Positions 39,502-47,878 of a stretch of 64,000 nt of DNA are shown here, piece by piece (within the stretch, counting starts at the first letter, position 1; every line of letters starts with the position of its first letter). The notes under the pieces are model-generated. The model saw only the letters and a list, made by a program, of their open reading frames with translations, searched no databases and was not told the origin of the DNA. Both the position numbers and the translations under genes were made by a program. This DNA comes from Drosophila miranda (lineage: Eukaryota > Arthropoda > Insecta > Diptera > Drosophilidae), in the NCBI RefSeq assembly GCF_003369915.1, contig NC_046677.1, forward strand, positions 11,718,001 through 11,782,000, in the 5' to 3' direction.

Positions 39502-40384
39502 CGGAAGTAAAATGGGAAACCGAAATTTTGTATGTAAAAACGGCGACAACAAAATTATTTGGCGCCGACTCTAGTGGGTTTGCGGCTACCCAGCAATTGA
39601 AGAGTATAATATAAGAGTAGAACACGTACGAGAAATTTTCCCCGTTGGAAATCTATAAGAATAATGAATCGAGTGGTTCTGGACTATTTCTACCATTTTT
39701 ATAGACTACTTTAATCTCCCCCATATAACCCATTGTGCACTATCTTAATCTTTTAATTACACTTTTGTGTACTAACTACGCATTTGTTAGCTTGTGAAAC
39801 CTATTATCGAGGGATATATTTAGCTTTCTAACACATCGTCCATTCTTATTACAGCTGTTAATCATACCAACTGAAGTGAAACACTAAAAAGAGGGCCTTA
39901 AAATTCCTCACGAAGTACTCTCATAGTCGGATCCAATCCCCCCACCGTATGTATCACATAATTTGTTTGTTTGCTTGTGAAAGGCATAAAAATAAAAGGG
40001 GGCGCACATAGCACAGCCAACAGGTATTAATTTGGCACAATGTAACTACGATTTTCGTTTGGTTTGTGGCGCCGAAGGAAAATGGCAATTTATTACACGA
40101 AATGCGCGAAATGTACTCCAACTCCAACGAACTGTAAGAGAAAGAGTGTCTAAAGTGAGGAGCCGCCACCCTGTTTTTGTCAGCCTGCTTTTCGGGTGAG
40201 GTGACCGCGCGACATGCCACACTCGCTCTCTCATTCAAACTTGCGGTTCACATAGCGGTATTTATAGCACTATTATTTTTGTTGCCCTTTTTTTCTGTTC
40301 GGTTTTTGCAATTGATAAGAAATTGTAGTGTGGCTGGCTTGCATATTGCACGGCTATTACGGGCCTGTACGTACGGCGGGGTCT

Positions 40385-40396
40385 CTATTTATAAAG
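40385..40396 (+). promoter_or_regulatory. TATA-like core element, orphan
   Basis: TATTTATAAAGG is followed by an A/G-rich then C/T-rich stretch, a plausible insect core promoter. No recognisable coding region lies downstream before mRpS18B. It could start a non-coding RNA or be a chance match. Confidence 0.2.
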
Positions 40397-41380
40397 GCAA
40401 GCAAAAGCAAGGCTCTCGCTCTCACCTGACTCACCTTTCGAGGGGCGAGACCAGTAATGTTACTTGGATTTGTGTGTTAGCTGCTAGTTCTACGAAGAAC
40501 TCTACGATTCGGTCATATACTATGTGGTTGGGCCTATTTTTTACTTGGAAACAATTAAAATCAAAATGACCGTCTGCTCCGATATTGATTAAAACAAACA
40601 ACAAATTTATGCATGCACGCAAGCGAAACTACTGGTGGGTATTACTACCAAGTATTGGATGAATTACGGCCAACTCCCGGGAACGTCAACGCTTGGCGCT
40701 TGTGTCGTATGCCGCCACGGCAAATGGCAAATAAATGCTGGTAGTAGAAGTTCCTTTTATTATACACGTGATTTAGGGCTGCCTGCCCCACCACACCACA
40801 ACTACAGCAACAGCAACACCACGCACTGGCGACGACGACGACGACACGACACTCCGTTTCCGCTTGCAGTCAACGCTACTTTGCACCAGTAAAATCCGAA
40901 AGAAACTAAAACTAAAACGGACACTGGCGGCATTTAGCTGTTCATTCATGCTATATTTTCGTCTGTGTGTGTGTGTGAACATGTTTACCATTATGTTACT
41001 CACCGCTTTAGAAAATATATTAGAGTTTTTGTACCACTATAATTTGTGATTGCATAGTTTTTAACAATAATTTAGAATTTTGACGTATAAATATACGCAA
41101 AAACACAATTAAGTTCATTTAACTCTCGCGCCTCCGACAACTATCGACAAGGGTGGGTCGATATCGATTTCCGATGTTATTTTTAAATTACAGATTAAGA
41201 TAAAAAGAAACAATTGTAAGTAAACAATTATATTTATTCATGCTATTCATGGTGGTGCTACCAGTTTTAGTTTGTTTATTTCATAGACGTCATCTAATTG
41301 TACCATCAACTAATTGTTTTTCCAAATCTAGTCGATAACTTTAGTAACGATTTAAGGCTGCCAACCTGTTTTTATCTGAT

Positions 41381-41386
41381 CAGCTG
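41381..41386. promoter_or_regulatory. CAGCTG E-box upstream of mRpS18B
   Basis: CAGCTG lies 70 bp before the start codon, within GATCAGCTGCTCG. CAGCTG is one of the core-promoter motifs enriched in TATA-less housekeeping genes of Drosophila. The same box lies upstream of Pyroxd1 and between Taf13 and nesd in this window. Confidence 0.45.
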
Positions 41387-41455
41387 CTCGCCGGCACACA
41401 TTCTGCTTGTTACGTCGTTGCGTTTTTGGAAACAATTCAGTTTTAATAACTTAAA

Positions 41456-42120
41456 ATGTTGCCCATTGCGCGAGGGATATACTATGGTTTGGCTAGCATA
41501 ACGCGCAACAGCCGGGGAGCTTTGCATACAGCCAGCGCCTTCAGATGCAAGGCAGAAACAGCAGCAGCAACGGAAAATGAAGCGGAGGCGGTCGATGGCG
41601 AAGAGGACCCAAAGAGCTCTGGTCCGGACCCCAAAGATCGCACCCAAGTGATACCTGTGGAAACATCAATACGTTATCTGAAGAGTGTCGCGTATAAGCA
41701 GACCTATGGCGACGATTTCGTGTGGTCTCAATATCGGTAGGAATCATTCTCTGACTCTGACAAACATTACACTGATATTGAAATATACTCTTTCCTAGGC
41801 GCAACCACAAGGGCATGTATGCGCCGCGCAAGACCCGCAAGACTTGCATTCGCCAGGGAAAAATATCCACCGGTAATCCTTGTCCCATTTGTCGAGATGA
41901 GTATCTCGTCCTGGATTACCGCAACACGGAACTGCTGGAGCAGTTCATTTCGCCGCACAATGGAGAGGTCCTTAGCTACTCGAAGACTGGTCTATGCCAG
42001 AAGAGTCATTTGCGTTTGAGGGTGGCGGTGGAGCAGGCCCGGGATTCTGGCCTCATAACCTACGATGTGCCATTCAGAGAGTATGACTACAACGAGTTCT
42101 ATGGCCAGCAAAAGTCCTAA
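41456..42120 (+). CDS. mRpS18B: Mitochondrial ribosomal protein S18B (mS40), two coding exons
   Basis: A component of the small subunit of the mitochondrial ribosome, bS18-related. Exons are 41456-41736 and 41799-42120, separated by a 62 bp GT-AG intron; the joined protein is 200 aa. The N-terminus (LPIARGIYYGLASITRNSRG) is basic and hydrophobic without acidic residues, as expected of a mitochondrial targeting peptide, and is followed by an acidic linker rich in A and E. The conserved core after the intron contains YRRNHKG, a CxxC (C122, C125) within NPCPICRDEYLVLDYRN, and C160 in TGLCQ; together with C110 these may bind zinc or pack the fold. AATAAA follows the stop by 18 bp. Pyroxd1 starts 142 bp downstream on the same strand with its own promoter box. 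Confidence 0.93.
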
Positions 42121-42138
42121 TATTAGTTAATCATGTTT

Positions 42139-42144
42139 AATAAA
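42139..42144 (+). terminator. Polyadenylation signal of mRpS18B
   Basis: Canonical AATAAA 18 bp after the TAA stop. Cleavage probably falls within about 20-30 bp, leaving roughly 90-100 bp to the Pyroxd1 start. Confidence 0.75.
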
Positions 42145-42221
42145 CGATTGTTAAAAGATTTGGTTGATTGAATGTCCGTTACTTCTAGGTTTCCCTATTA
42201 TTTTGAGGTTAAGTTGAGCAT

Positions 42222-42227
42222 CAGCTG
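42222..42227. promoter_or_regulatory. CAGCTG E-box upstream of Pyroxd1
   Basis: CAGCTG within ATCAGCTGTTAT, 41 bp before the start codon, in the short spacer after mRpS18B. It suggests Pyroxd1 has its own TATA-less promoter and is not co-transcribed. Confidence 0.45.
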
Positions 42228-42262
42228 TTATTTATTGTTTTGATTTTCTTCTGTTTTTGAGG

Positions 42263-43681
42263 ATGTCGCGCGACTGCAACTTCTTGGTCGTTGGCGGTGG
42301 GATTGCTGGCGTTAGTTGTGCCGAAACATTGGCCATATGCTGCCCCTCATCGTCCATTTTGCTTCTCACTGAATCCAGCATTGTGAAGAGTGTTACCAAT
42401 CTCGTGCCCGTCGCCCGCTATCTTCACAAATTCGATGTGCGGGAGAAAGATGTCAACGAAATTGGCGCCAGCATAGCAACAATTGTGGACCAACTGGAGT
42501 ACATCAACAGCCGGGAACACTGGGCACGCACCAAGACGGGTGTTATACTAAAGTATCGCTACATCTGCGTGTGCACCGGAGGAGCACCAAAGTTATTCAA
42601 TTCCGGCCATGCCGAGTCACGCATCATTGGCATCCGCGATACGGATTCCGTGTTGGAACTCCAAAAGAGACTGCTCACAGCCAAGGATGTCTTGATTCTG
42701 GGCAATGGCGGCATCGCCAGTGAGCTGGCCTACGAGCTGAAGGATGTTAATGTGCACTGGGTGGTGAAAGATTCGCATATATCCGCCACTTTTGTGGATC
42801 CGGGAGCTGCGGAGTTCTTCCAGCTGGCCAGGAGTGAGCTGGAGGAGCCAACAATTACGGAAACTGCCATTAAACGGATGCGCTATGGTGAACTCACGCC
42901 CCCAGACAATAAGGAGAGTAAGCAAGGAGCCGCTTTGGGTCCGGACTGGCACAGCAATTACGATTTGAGTGGCGGTTCAAAAGATGCAGGCAAAGTACTG
43001 CCGAAAATGTACTACAAATCGAATATAGCGGATTACCATATGCTCCCAGAGGAAGGAAGACTTAGTATTCAGTTGAGCCACGACGATGGTAGCACGGAGA
43101 AGCTGACTTGTGATTTTATTGTGTCTGCAACTGGTGTCCAGCCACGGCATGAGTTTGCAACGGATTTCCCGCCAAAATTAGCAGACGATGGCGGGCTTTC
43201 TGTGGATGAAATGATGAGGACCAATTTGCCAGATGTCTATGCGGCGGGCGATGTCTGTTCTGCAGCGTGGGAGCCTGCTCCCCACTGGTTCCAAATGCGC
43301 CTGTGGACACAGGCCAGGCAAATGGGTTCTATGGCTGGACGCAGTATGTCCGCCGCTTTCGAGGGAGAGATTATCTATCAGGACTTTTGTTTTGAGCTCT
43401 TCGGACATGTGACGCAGCTGTTTGGCTACCCTATAGTGCTTCTTGGCCGCTTCAATGGCCAGGGTCTGGGCCGTGACTATGAACTACTGGTTCGCTGTAC
43501 CCGCAACAAGGAATACATCAAGTTTGTGCTGCAAAATGGAAGACTGCGCGGGGCCATATTGATTGGGGACACCGATCTGGCAGAGACCTGCGAGAATCTT
43601 ATATTAAATGGTATCGATCTGGAGCCGTATGGCGATGATATACTTAATCCTGATATTGACATTGAAGACTATTTTGATTAA
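42263..43681 (+). CDS. Pyridine nucleotide-disulphide oxidoreductase domain protein 1 (PYROXD1), single exon
   Basis: An intronless 472-aa flavoprotein of the class I pyridine nucleotide-disulphide oxidoreductase fold. The N-terminal FAD-binding motif GGGIAGVSCAE is at residues 11-21. A second Rossmann motif, ILGNGGIASELAYEL, at 145-159 is for NAD(P)H. VSATGVQPR at 288-296 and YAAGDVCSA at 326-334 are the usual ATG and GD motifs that close on FAD. No redox-active CxxxxC pair of the thioredoxin-reductase type is evident, matching PYROXD1, which is redox-active without that disulphide. An insert at about 200-255, rich in polar residues and between the two nucleotide domains, is also seen in this family. 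The start is the ATG at 42263. An in-frame TTG two codons upstream is not a credible start. The 3' end converges on Taf13. Confidence 0.93.
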   Translation: MSRDCNFLVVGGGIAGVSCAETLAICCPSSSILLLTESSIVKSVTNLVPVARYLHKFDVREKDVNEIGASIATIVDQLEYINSREHWARTKTGVILKYRYICVCTGGAPKLFNSGHAESRIIGIRDTDSVLELQKRLLTAKDVLILGNGGIASELAYELKDVNVHWVVKDSHISATFVDPGAAEFFQLARSELEEPTITETAIKRMRYGELTPPDNKESKQGAALGPDWHSNYDLSGGSKDAGKVLPKMYYKSNIADYHMLPEEGRLSIQLSHDDGSTEKLTCDFIVSATGVQPRHEFATDFPPKLADDGGLSVDEMMRTNLPDVYAAGDVCSAAWEPAPHWFQMRLWTQARQMGSMAGRSMSAAFEGEIIYQDFCFELFGHVTQLFGYPIVLLGRFNGQGLGRDYELLVRCTRNKEYIKFVLQNGRLRGAILIGDTDLAETCENLILNGIDLEPYGDDILNPDIDIEDYFD

Positions 43682-43687
43682 TTTATT
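43682..43687 (-). terminator. Probable polyadenylation signal of Taf13
   Basis: TTTATT on the + strand is AATAAA on the - strand. It abuts the Pyroxd1 stop codon and lies about 95 bp beyond the Taf13 stop, so the Taf13 3' UTR would run antisense to the end of Pyroxd1. Confidence 0.55.
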
Positions 43688-43699
43688 ACATTATACAGT

Positions 43700-43705
43700 A
43701 TTAAA
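43700..43705 (+). terminator. Probable polyadenylation signal of Pyroxd1 (ATTAAA)
   Basis: The variant ATTAAA lies 19 bp after the stop. It is 78 bp from the Taf13 stop, so mature 3' ends probably overlap on opposite strands. Confidence 0.5.
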
Positions 43706-43782
43706 GACCATGTATCTTAAATCTAAACTAAGCTTTAGGAGTGGCTACGTGTATGCCCCGACTTGGTTTTCTTGTGCCTGTG

Positions 43783-44310
43783 TCATTTGAGTTTTCCCTC
43801 GTTCCCGACGTATTTGATCTCATCGAAGGCCTTTCGCGCCTTTTTCAGCTCCTCGTTCATGGTCAGCAAGTCCTTGACCCTTGCGTATTTGCGTTGATCC
43901 TTGCGCACCAGAAAGATGATATCCTCTACTTGGACGCGACCTGTCCGCCCAATTTCCATGGCACGATGTGTCGTCTCTGCTATATATTCTATGACCAGAT
44001 CTTCGAGCAAATCCACTGTCTCCGTATAGGGATTTTTATCATCGCCAAAGCCAAACATCATGCAGCGCAACTCCTGGTGAGGTCAAAACACAACAATTAT
44101 ACAAATTACATTATGTGAATTCCACAAACTTTGCTAAAAAGGCGCTTCCTTCCCGAATTTGTGGCCACCAATTGCTCATCATCGGCATCGTCGTCAAAGT
44201 TGAACTAAAACAGGACAAAAGAGAATTTTTACACTTGCAAATAATTCGCCAAACACTTTGCATACGTCTCCGCCCTCGAAATTCTCTTCAGGCATGTTGT
44301 TTGAGGTCAT
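43783..44310 (-). CDS. Taf13: TFIID subunit TAF13, three coding exons
   Basis: A histone-fold subunit of the general transcription factor TFIID that pairs with TAF11; nuclear. Coding exons on the - strand are 44310-44266 (15 aa, ending at GTATGC), 44204-44130 (25 aa) and 44073-43783 (96 aa). All junctions are phase 0 and the protein is 136 aa. Exon 1 and 2 products form an acidic N-terminal tail (NFEGGD, FNFDDDADDE) ending in the basic RKRLFSK that precedes the fold. The histone-fold core follows: ELRCMMFGFGDD, then NPYTETVDLLEDLVIEYI, GRVQVEDIIFLVRKD, and the conserved helix KDLLTMNEELKKARKAFDE. The ATG was chosen because it is the first in the reconstructed frame and is followed by the acidic tail typical of TAF13. 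The gene diverges from nesd and converges with Pyroxd1. Confidence 0.94.
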
Positions 44311-44493
44311 GTTTTCTTATTTTCATAAAATTTGTTTGTTTAAAAATGTACTCTACTTTGAACAGCTGTACTTGAATAGCTGCAGTGTTGTATGAACACA
44401 GTAGTCGATCTATCGTTATCGAGGCCGCATGTCAATACACTCATTTCAAATTTTTCGACGCTACACCGGCTGGTTGCCATAAAAAACATAAGC
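44311..44493. promoter_or_regulatory. Bidirectional promoter between Taf13 and nesd
   Basis: Only 183 bp separate the two start codons. The interval contains a CAGCTG box at 44363-44368 and CTATCGTTATCGAG at 44410-44423, which resembles degenerate DRE sites. There is no TATA box. Both genes are expected to be broadly or proliferation-linked expressed. An in-frame ATG for nesd at 44392 lies inside this region and is probably upstream of, or too close to, the transcription start. Confidence 0.6.
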
Positions 44494-46447
44494 ATGGAAG
44501 TATACACATTTGAAAAATCCTTTTTGGATCGCCTCAAAGAAGCCGAGGCAGTGTTGTCCTGGGATAGGGCCGTCATGCCCGCCTCGCAAGTGCGATCCGA
44601 GTGGAAATCCTTTGTTGAGCTTCAGATTGAACCAGCAGGTAAGCCACCAACACAAAGGCGCTTTCAATCGAAGGCTTAAATGTGCACACACACACACACA
44701 CACATGTGTTTATTCAGGTTGGCAGGCGATCTGGAAAATACCTCGCGTCATCTGCGAGGATCTCAAGCTACGATATCCAACCATTGTCTATGGGTATGTT
44801 GAGCAGGTCATATTTGACGAACTGAAGGCGGTATTTGTGGTCACAGCCGTGCAGGATAATGATGTGCACTTGCCGGAGAGCAACGCGGTGTCCTTGATCG
44901 AGCTGTGGCCCACCATCAAGCAGGAGAACGAAGCCCTAAATGTGGACACCACTGCAGAGTGCATCGATCGCCTGCGCTTCTTTTACTGTCACGTCTGGAT
45001 GCCGTGGGACAAGGACTATGATGACGATCGCAATTGGGTGCAGATGCACTTGCAGGCTCGCATTCAGTTGGCCTGTGATCTGAGCAAGAATAAGCTGTCT
45101 CGCCCTCTGGCTTTGCACATGCGCACGCTCCTGATGGAGGCCAAGTATATACAGCAACGTCTGGAGTATTTGGAACTAGATCTGAGCGATGCCGAGGTCG
45201 AGGTCGATGACGAGGCCGTCGAGTTGAATGACAATGCCGCCGAGCCGGCAAGGAAGCAGCCCAAGCCAGGCAGCGCCAACGGCAGCTTGAATGTATCCAC
45301 ATTCCCTGTCACGGATCTGATGTGCCTGCACCTGCGTATGGCCATCATTCGCAGTGAATTTGAGATTCTGGAGAATCCCGAAATGAGGCGCGCCTACAGT
45401 GAGCTGCAGTCGAACTCCCTGAAGCGTCATCTCTTGCAACGAAGCGCGGGAAGGCCGACGGAGCTTCCTCTAACGCAGCGTACTCCCATTTGCCATGTGG
45501 TCACAGTTCCGGGCAAGCTACAGCAGCAGATGGACTTGCTGACATTGGCCAAGGAGCAAGTGAAACCGGACACGCAGGTTCAGTTGGCCAACACCTTGCA
45601 GGATGTTCTGAGCATATGCCGGAGCGACGATGATATTTTGCTCTCACCCGGCGAGCATACAATCAAATTCCTCGAACACCTCAACAACAATGGCAGCCTC
45701 AAGGGGCTTGTTAAGTCCGAGGCCATATTGGCTGCCGAACCACAGCTCCCAAACTTGCCTGTAGTGTGCTCCAGCGATGAGGAGAGCACTCTTCTCGTCA
45801 TCGATGGGAACTACACGCTCTCTCACCTAGTTCTCGACTGCCGTCATGTGCGCAGGGGCATTCTGCTGCGCAGTGGAACGCTCACCGTGCGCGGGTGTCG
45901 TCTGCTGGGCGACGGCAACTCCAGCACTCAAGAAGGCATTGTTTGCATGCCGAATGCCAGCGTAGAGTTGCGTGGCTGCATCATTGAGAACTTTGCCGTG
46001 GGCGTTTCGATGCGGCCTCGCTCCAGCGCAGAGTTGGGCAATGTTCAAGTGAAGAGCTGCAATACAGGAGTGGAGCTGCTGGACAAGACAGTTTCGTTGA
46101 ATCTACAGGGTAGCAAGTGTAGCTTTGACAACTGCAAAATAGGTATAATGGCTGATAACTTGGCCTTGCCCGGAAAAGAGGATAAGGTGCTGGTCCTAAG
46201 GCAATACAGCGAACTCAAGCGGTAAGAATGGAGTTTAATATTCTGTAAAATGGTGTCAATTGCTAACTGAATTTTTCCTTGCAGCTACAACGACAACAAT
46301 TGGCTGGGAAACTGCAATTTCATGGATTGCACAAAAAATGTGCGAGTTTTCAATAAATCTGATCAGCTGCTGGCTCAGCATTCTCAGCAACATCTCCTAG
46401 ACGATGAGCTGGAGGGCGAAAACAAAGAGAACATTGATACTGCTTAA
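44494..46447 (+). CDS. nesd: Nessun dorma (SHCBP1-like centralspindlin partner), three coding exons
   Basis: In Drosophila this protein binds the centralspindlin component Pavarotti and is needed for cytokinesis in spermatocytes; the vertebrate relative is SHCBP1. Exons are 44494-44638, 44718-46221 and 46285-46447, all GT-AG, giving 603 aa. The N-terminal region (MEVYTFEKSFLDRLKEAE, then the conserved WQAIWKIPRVICEDLK) is the SHCBP1-type domain. An acidic stretch rich in D, E and V follows (about residues 203-225). From about residue 411 to 540, short repeated turns such as LVLDCRHVRRGI, VELRGCIIENFAVGV and QVKSCNTGVELL are typical of a right-handed parallel beta-helix (PbH1), reported to bind carbohydrate. 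Intron 1 contains a (CA)n run. The start at 44494 was preferred over the in-frame ATG at 44392 because the latter overlaps the shared promoter. Confidence 0.92.
44683..44703. repeat. (CA)n microsatellite in nesd intron 1
   Basis: Alternating CA run of about 20 bp just upstream of the acceptor TTTATTCAG. Length polymorphism is likely. Confidence 0.85.
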
Positions 46448-46487
46448 GGACAACTAATGCTTATCACAATCAAACTCGGTTTACGTT

Positions 46488-46493
46488 AATAAA
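46488..46493 (+). terminator. Polyadenylation signal of nesd
   Basis: AATAAA 41 bp after the stop. A second AATAAA-like run follows at about 46,500-46,508. Confidence 0.7.
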
Positions 46494-46568
46494 TTCTATA
46501 ATAAATAAAAAAGCACAATTCAATTTAGGCGGTAAAATATCGGAAAGACCTACTATCGGTACAAACAG

Positions 46569-46576
46569 TATCGATA
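46569..46576. promoter_or_regulatory. DRE (TATCGATA) upstream of the PLCXD gene
   Basis: A perfect palindromic TATCGATA, the DNA replication-related element bound by DREF, lies 143 bp before the start codon of the phospholipase gene. A CTATCGGTAC half-match lies about 15 bp upstream. Such elements mark housekeeping and proliferation-linked promoters. Confidence 0.6.
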
Positions 46577-46670
46577 CTTACCTAACTAAGAAAGTGACCA
46601 TCCGGCAACTCTCTTGGTTTGTTTACGCACAAAAAGATAACTGTACAAACGCCCCCAACAACATTTGTAC

Positions 46671-46678
46671 TATAAATA
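46671..46678 (+). promoter_or_regulatory. TATAAATA box-like element
   Basis: TATAAATA is 41 bp before the ATG of the PLCXD gene. If used, it would leave an extremely short 5' UTR, so a TATA-less start nearer the DRE is equally plausible. Confidence 0.3.
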
Positions 46679-46718
46679 AAAATACTTTAAGCGAGTATTA
46701 GACATTACACATTGCGCC

Positions 46719-47726
46719 ATGTCCAAGGAGCATTGGATGCGCGACCTGCCGCCCGAATTGCGGAACATGTCAATAATTAATTTGGCCATTCCAGGTATGA
46801 ATGAGATCATCATTCCCAGCCACTTAATGAATATCACGCGCGTATCTAGTATAGGTTCACACAATTCCATGACCTATGGAATAAACGGCAGCTCCCAACT
46901 AGCGCCAGATGCGGAGCCAGCTATCCGACGATGGTATCGCTTCTTTCCCTGCTTTGTACGTCGATGGAGCAAGACACAATCCTCCAGCATCATAGAGCAA
47001 CTGAGTCTCGGGGTTCGCTACTTCGATTTAAGGATAGCTCAAAGGGACGAAAAGTTCTACTACTGCCATGCCCTGTTTGCTATGGAAATCTTCGAGCCGC
47101 TAATGGAACTCCGTCAGTTCTTGGACAGCCATCCTGAGGAGCTGGTCGTCCTGGATATGCAGCACTTCTATGACTTGACCCCGAACCACCACCAGCAGCT
47201 ACACAAGGAGTTGATACAATTCTTCGGTCATCGGCTGTACTCCACCACAGAGGGCTCCCTGCTCGACTGCACACTGAACCGCTGCCTGGAAATGCAACGC
47301 CAGGTGGTGATCATATACCGAAGATGCCCCATTCCGTTGCCGCTGCGCTTTTGGCCCAGCTTTGCCTGGCCCACTCCTTGGCCGAACAAGGCGAGCGTGA
47401 AGAAGTTGCAGTCGTTTCTTGAGGATTCATTGCTCTCCCGCCAGCCGCAGCAGGGCTATGTGTCCCAGTGCCTTATCACACCAACTGGTCGATACATAGC
47501 CTTTCGGGTTTTCTTCTCTCTGAAGCGCACAGCCAGGCGTGTGGATAAAAAGCTTTATCCCTGGATCACGGAACAAACTCCAGGTCCCTTTGACCCGAAG
47601 GAGAAGCCTCGTGTAAATGTGTTTCTAGGTGATTTTGTAGAGCTTAAGGACGGACAGTTTTGCAATTGGGTAATGGATTTGAACTGCAAACTGGAGCCGG
47701 AGGAAGAGGACGAGGCAGCTATTTGA
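46719..47726 (+). CDS. PI-PLC X domain-containing protein (PLCXD type) with a 60 bp in-frame intron
   Basis: A single-domain protein related to the X half of phosphatidylinositol-specific phospholipase C; family members are small soluble enzymes without the PH, EF-hand, Y and C2 parts. Read through, the frame is 335 aa, but the family motif NLAIPG-SHNSMTYG is split by about 20 foreign residues. Removing 46795-46854 (GTATGA...TATAG, 60 bp, with a branch-like TTAATG) restores the motif exactly. Proposed exons are 46719-46794 and 46855-47726, giving 315 aa. After splicing the likely catalytic histidines are H28 (GSHNSMTYG) and H97 (YYCHALFA). YFDLRIAQRD and LVVLDMQHFYDL supply the usual acidic and metal-site region. 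The C-terminus ends in a Glu-rich tail. I recall the fly ortholog as CG10747. The 3' end converges on Klp38B. Confidence 0.9.
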   Translation: MSKEHWMRDLPPELRNMSIINLAIPGMNEIIIPSHLMNITRVSSIGSHNSMTYGINGSSQLAPDAEPAIRRWYRFFPCFVRRWSKTQSSSIIEQLSLGVRYFDLRIAQRDEKFYYCHALFAMEIFEPLMELRQFLDSHPEELVVLDMQHFYDLTPNHHQQLHKELIQFFGHRLYSTTEGSLLDCTLNRCLEMQRQVVIIYRRCPIPLPLRFWPSFAWPTPWPNKASVKKLQSFLEDSLLSRQPQQGYVSQCLITPTGRYIAFRVFFSLKRTARRVDKKLYPWITEQTPGPFDPKEKPRVNVFLGDFVELKDGQFCNWVMDLNCKLEPEEEDEAAI

Positions 47727-47771
47727 TGCTGTATTACGTACAACAAAGTTTTTTCCATTGGGTGCTATTAT

Positions 47772-47777
47772 TTTATT
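47772..47777 (-). terminator. Polyadenylation signal of Klp38B
   Basis: TTTATT on + is AATAAA on -, about 100 bp after the Klp38B stop. It lies only 46 bp beyond the stop of the convergent PLCXD gene, so the two 3' UTRs probably overlap. Confidence 0.6.
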
Positions 47778-47878
47778 TTTCAAAAACCAATTTACAAAAT
47801 ATATATATTTAAAAACATAAAAACAAACAAGCACATTGCAACGTAAAATCTAGTTCAAGGCGCAAACTAAACGTCAAG

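Larger units (their letters stand above)
39602..41455. other. Intergenic region upstream of mRpS18B
   Basis: No coding gene is supported. It contains a TATA-like TATTTATAAAGG at about 40,385, a CAG/CAA-rich run at 40,805-40,820, a CGA trinucleotide run at about 40,829-40,848, and a (GT)n run near 40,963-40,976. Repeated TATCGA/TCGATA motifs in 41,130-41,340 resemble half-sites of the DRE element. The proximal promoter of mRpS18B is at the right end. Confidence 0.45.

Noticed and set aside
39560..39566. TGGCGCC as a retroelement primer-binding site
   Set aside because: Only seven bases match a Lys-type primer site. No LTR, gag or pol similarity is visible nearby.
40177..40569. 130-codon open frame
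   Set aside because: No family resemblance and no codon bias. It crosses the TATA-like element and low-complexity sequence.
42257..42262. Upstream TTG start for Pyroxd1
   Set aside because: Nuclear insect genes start at ATG. The next codon pair leads directly to ATG at 42263, which begins the conserved FAD domain.
44392..44493. N-terminal extension of nesd from ATG 44392
   Set aside because: It lies in the 183 bp promoter shared with Taf13. The 34 residues look unconserved, and ATG 44494 directly precedes the SHCBP1-like domain.
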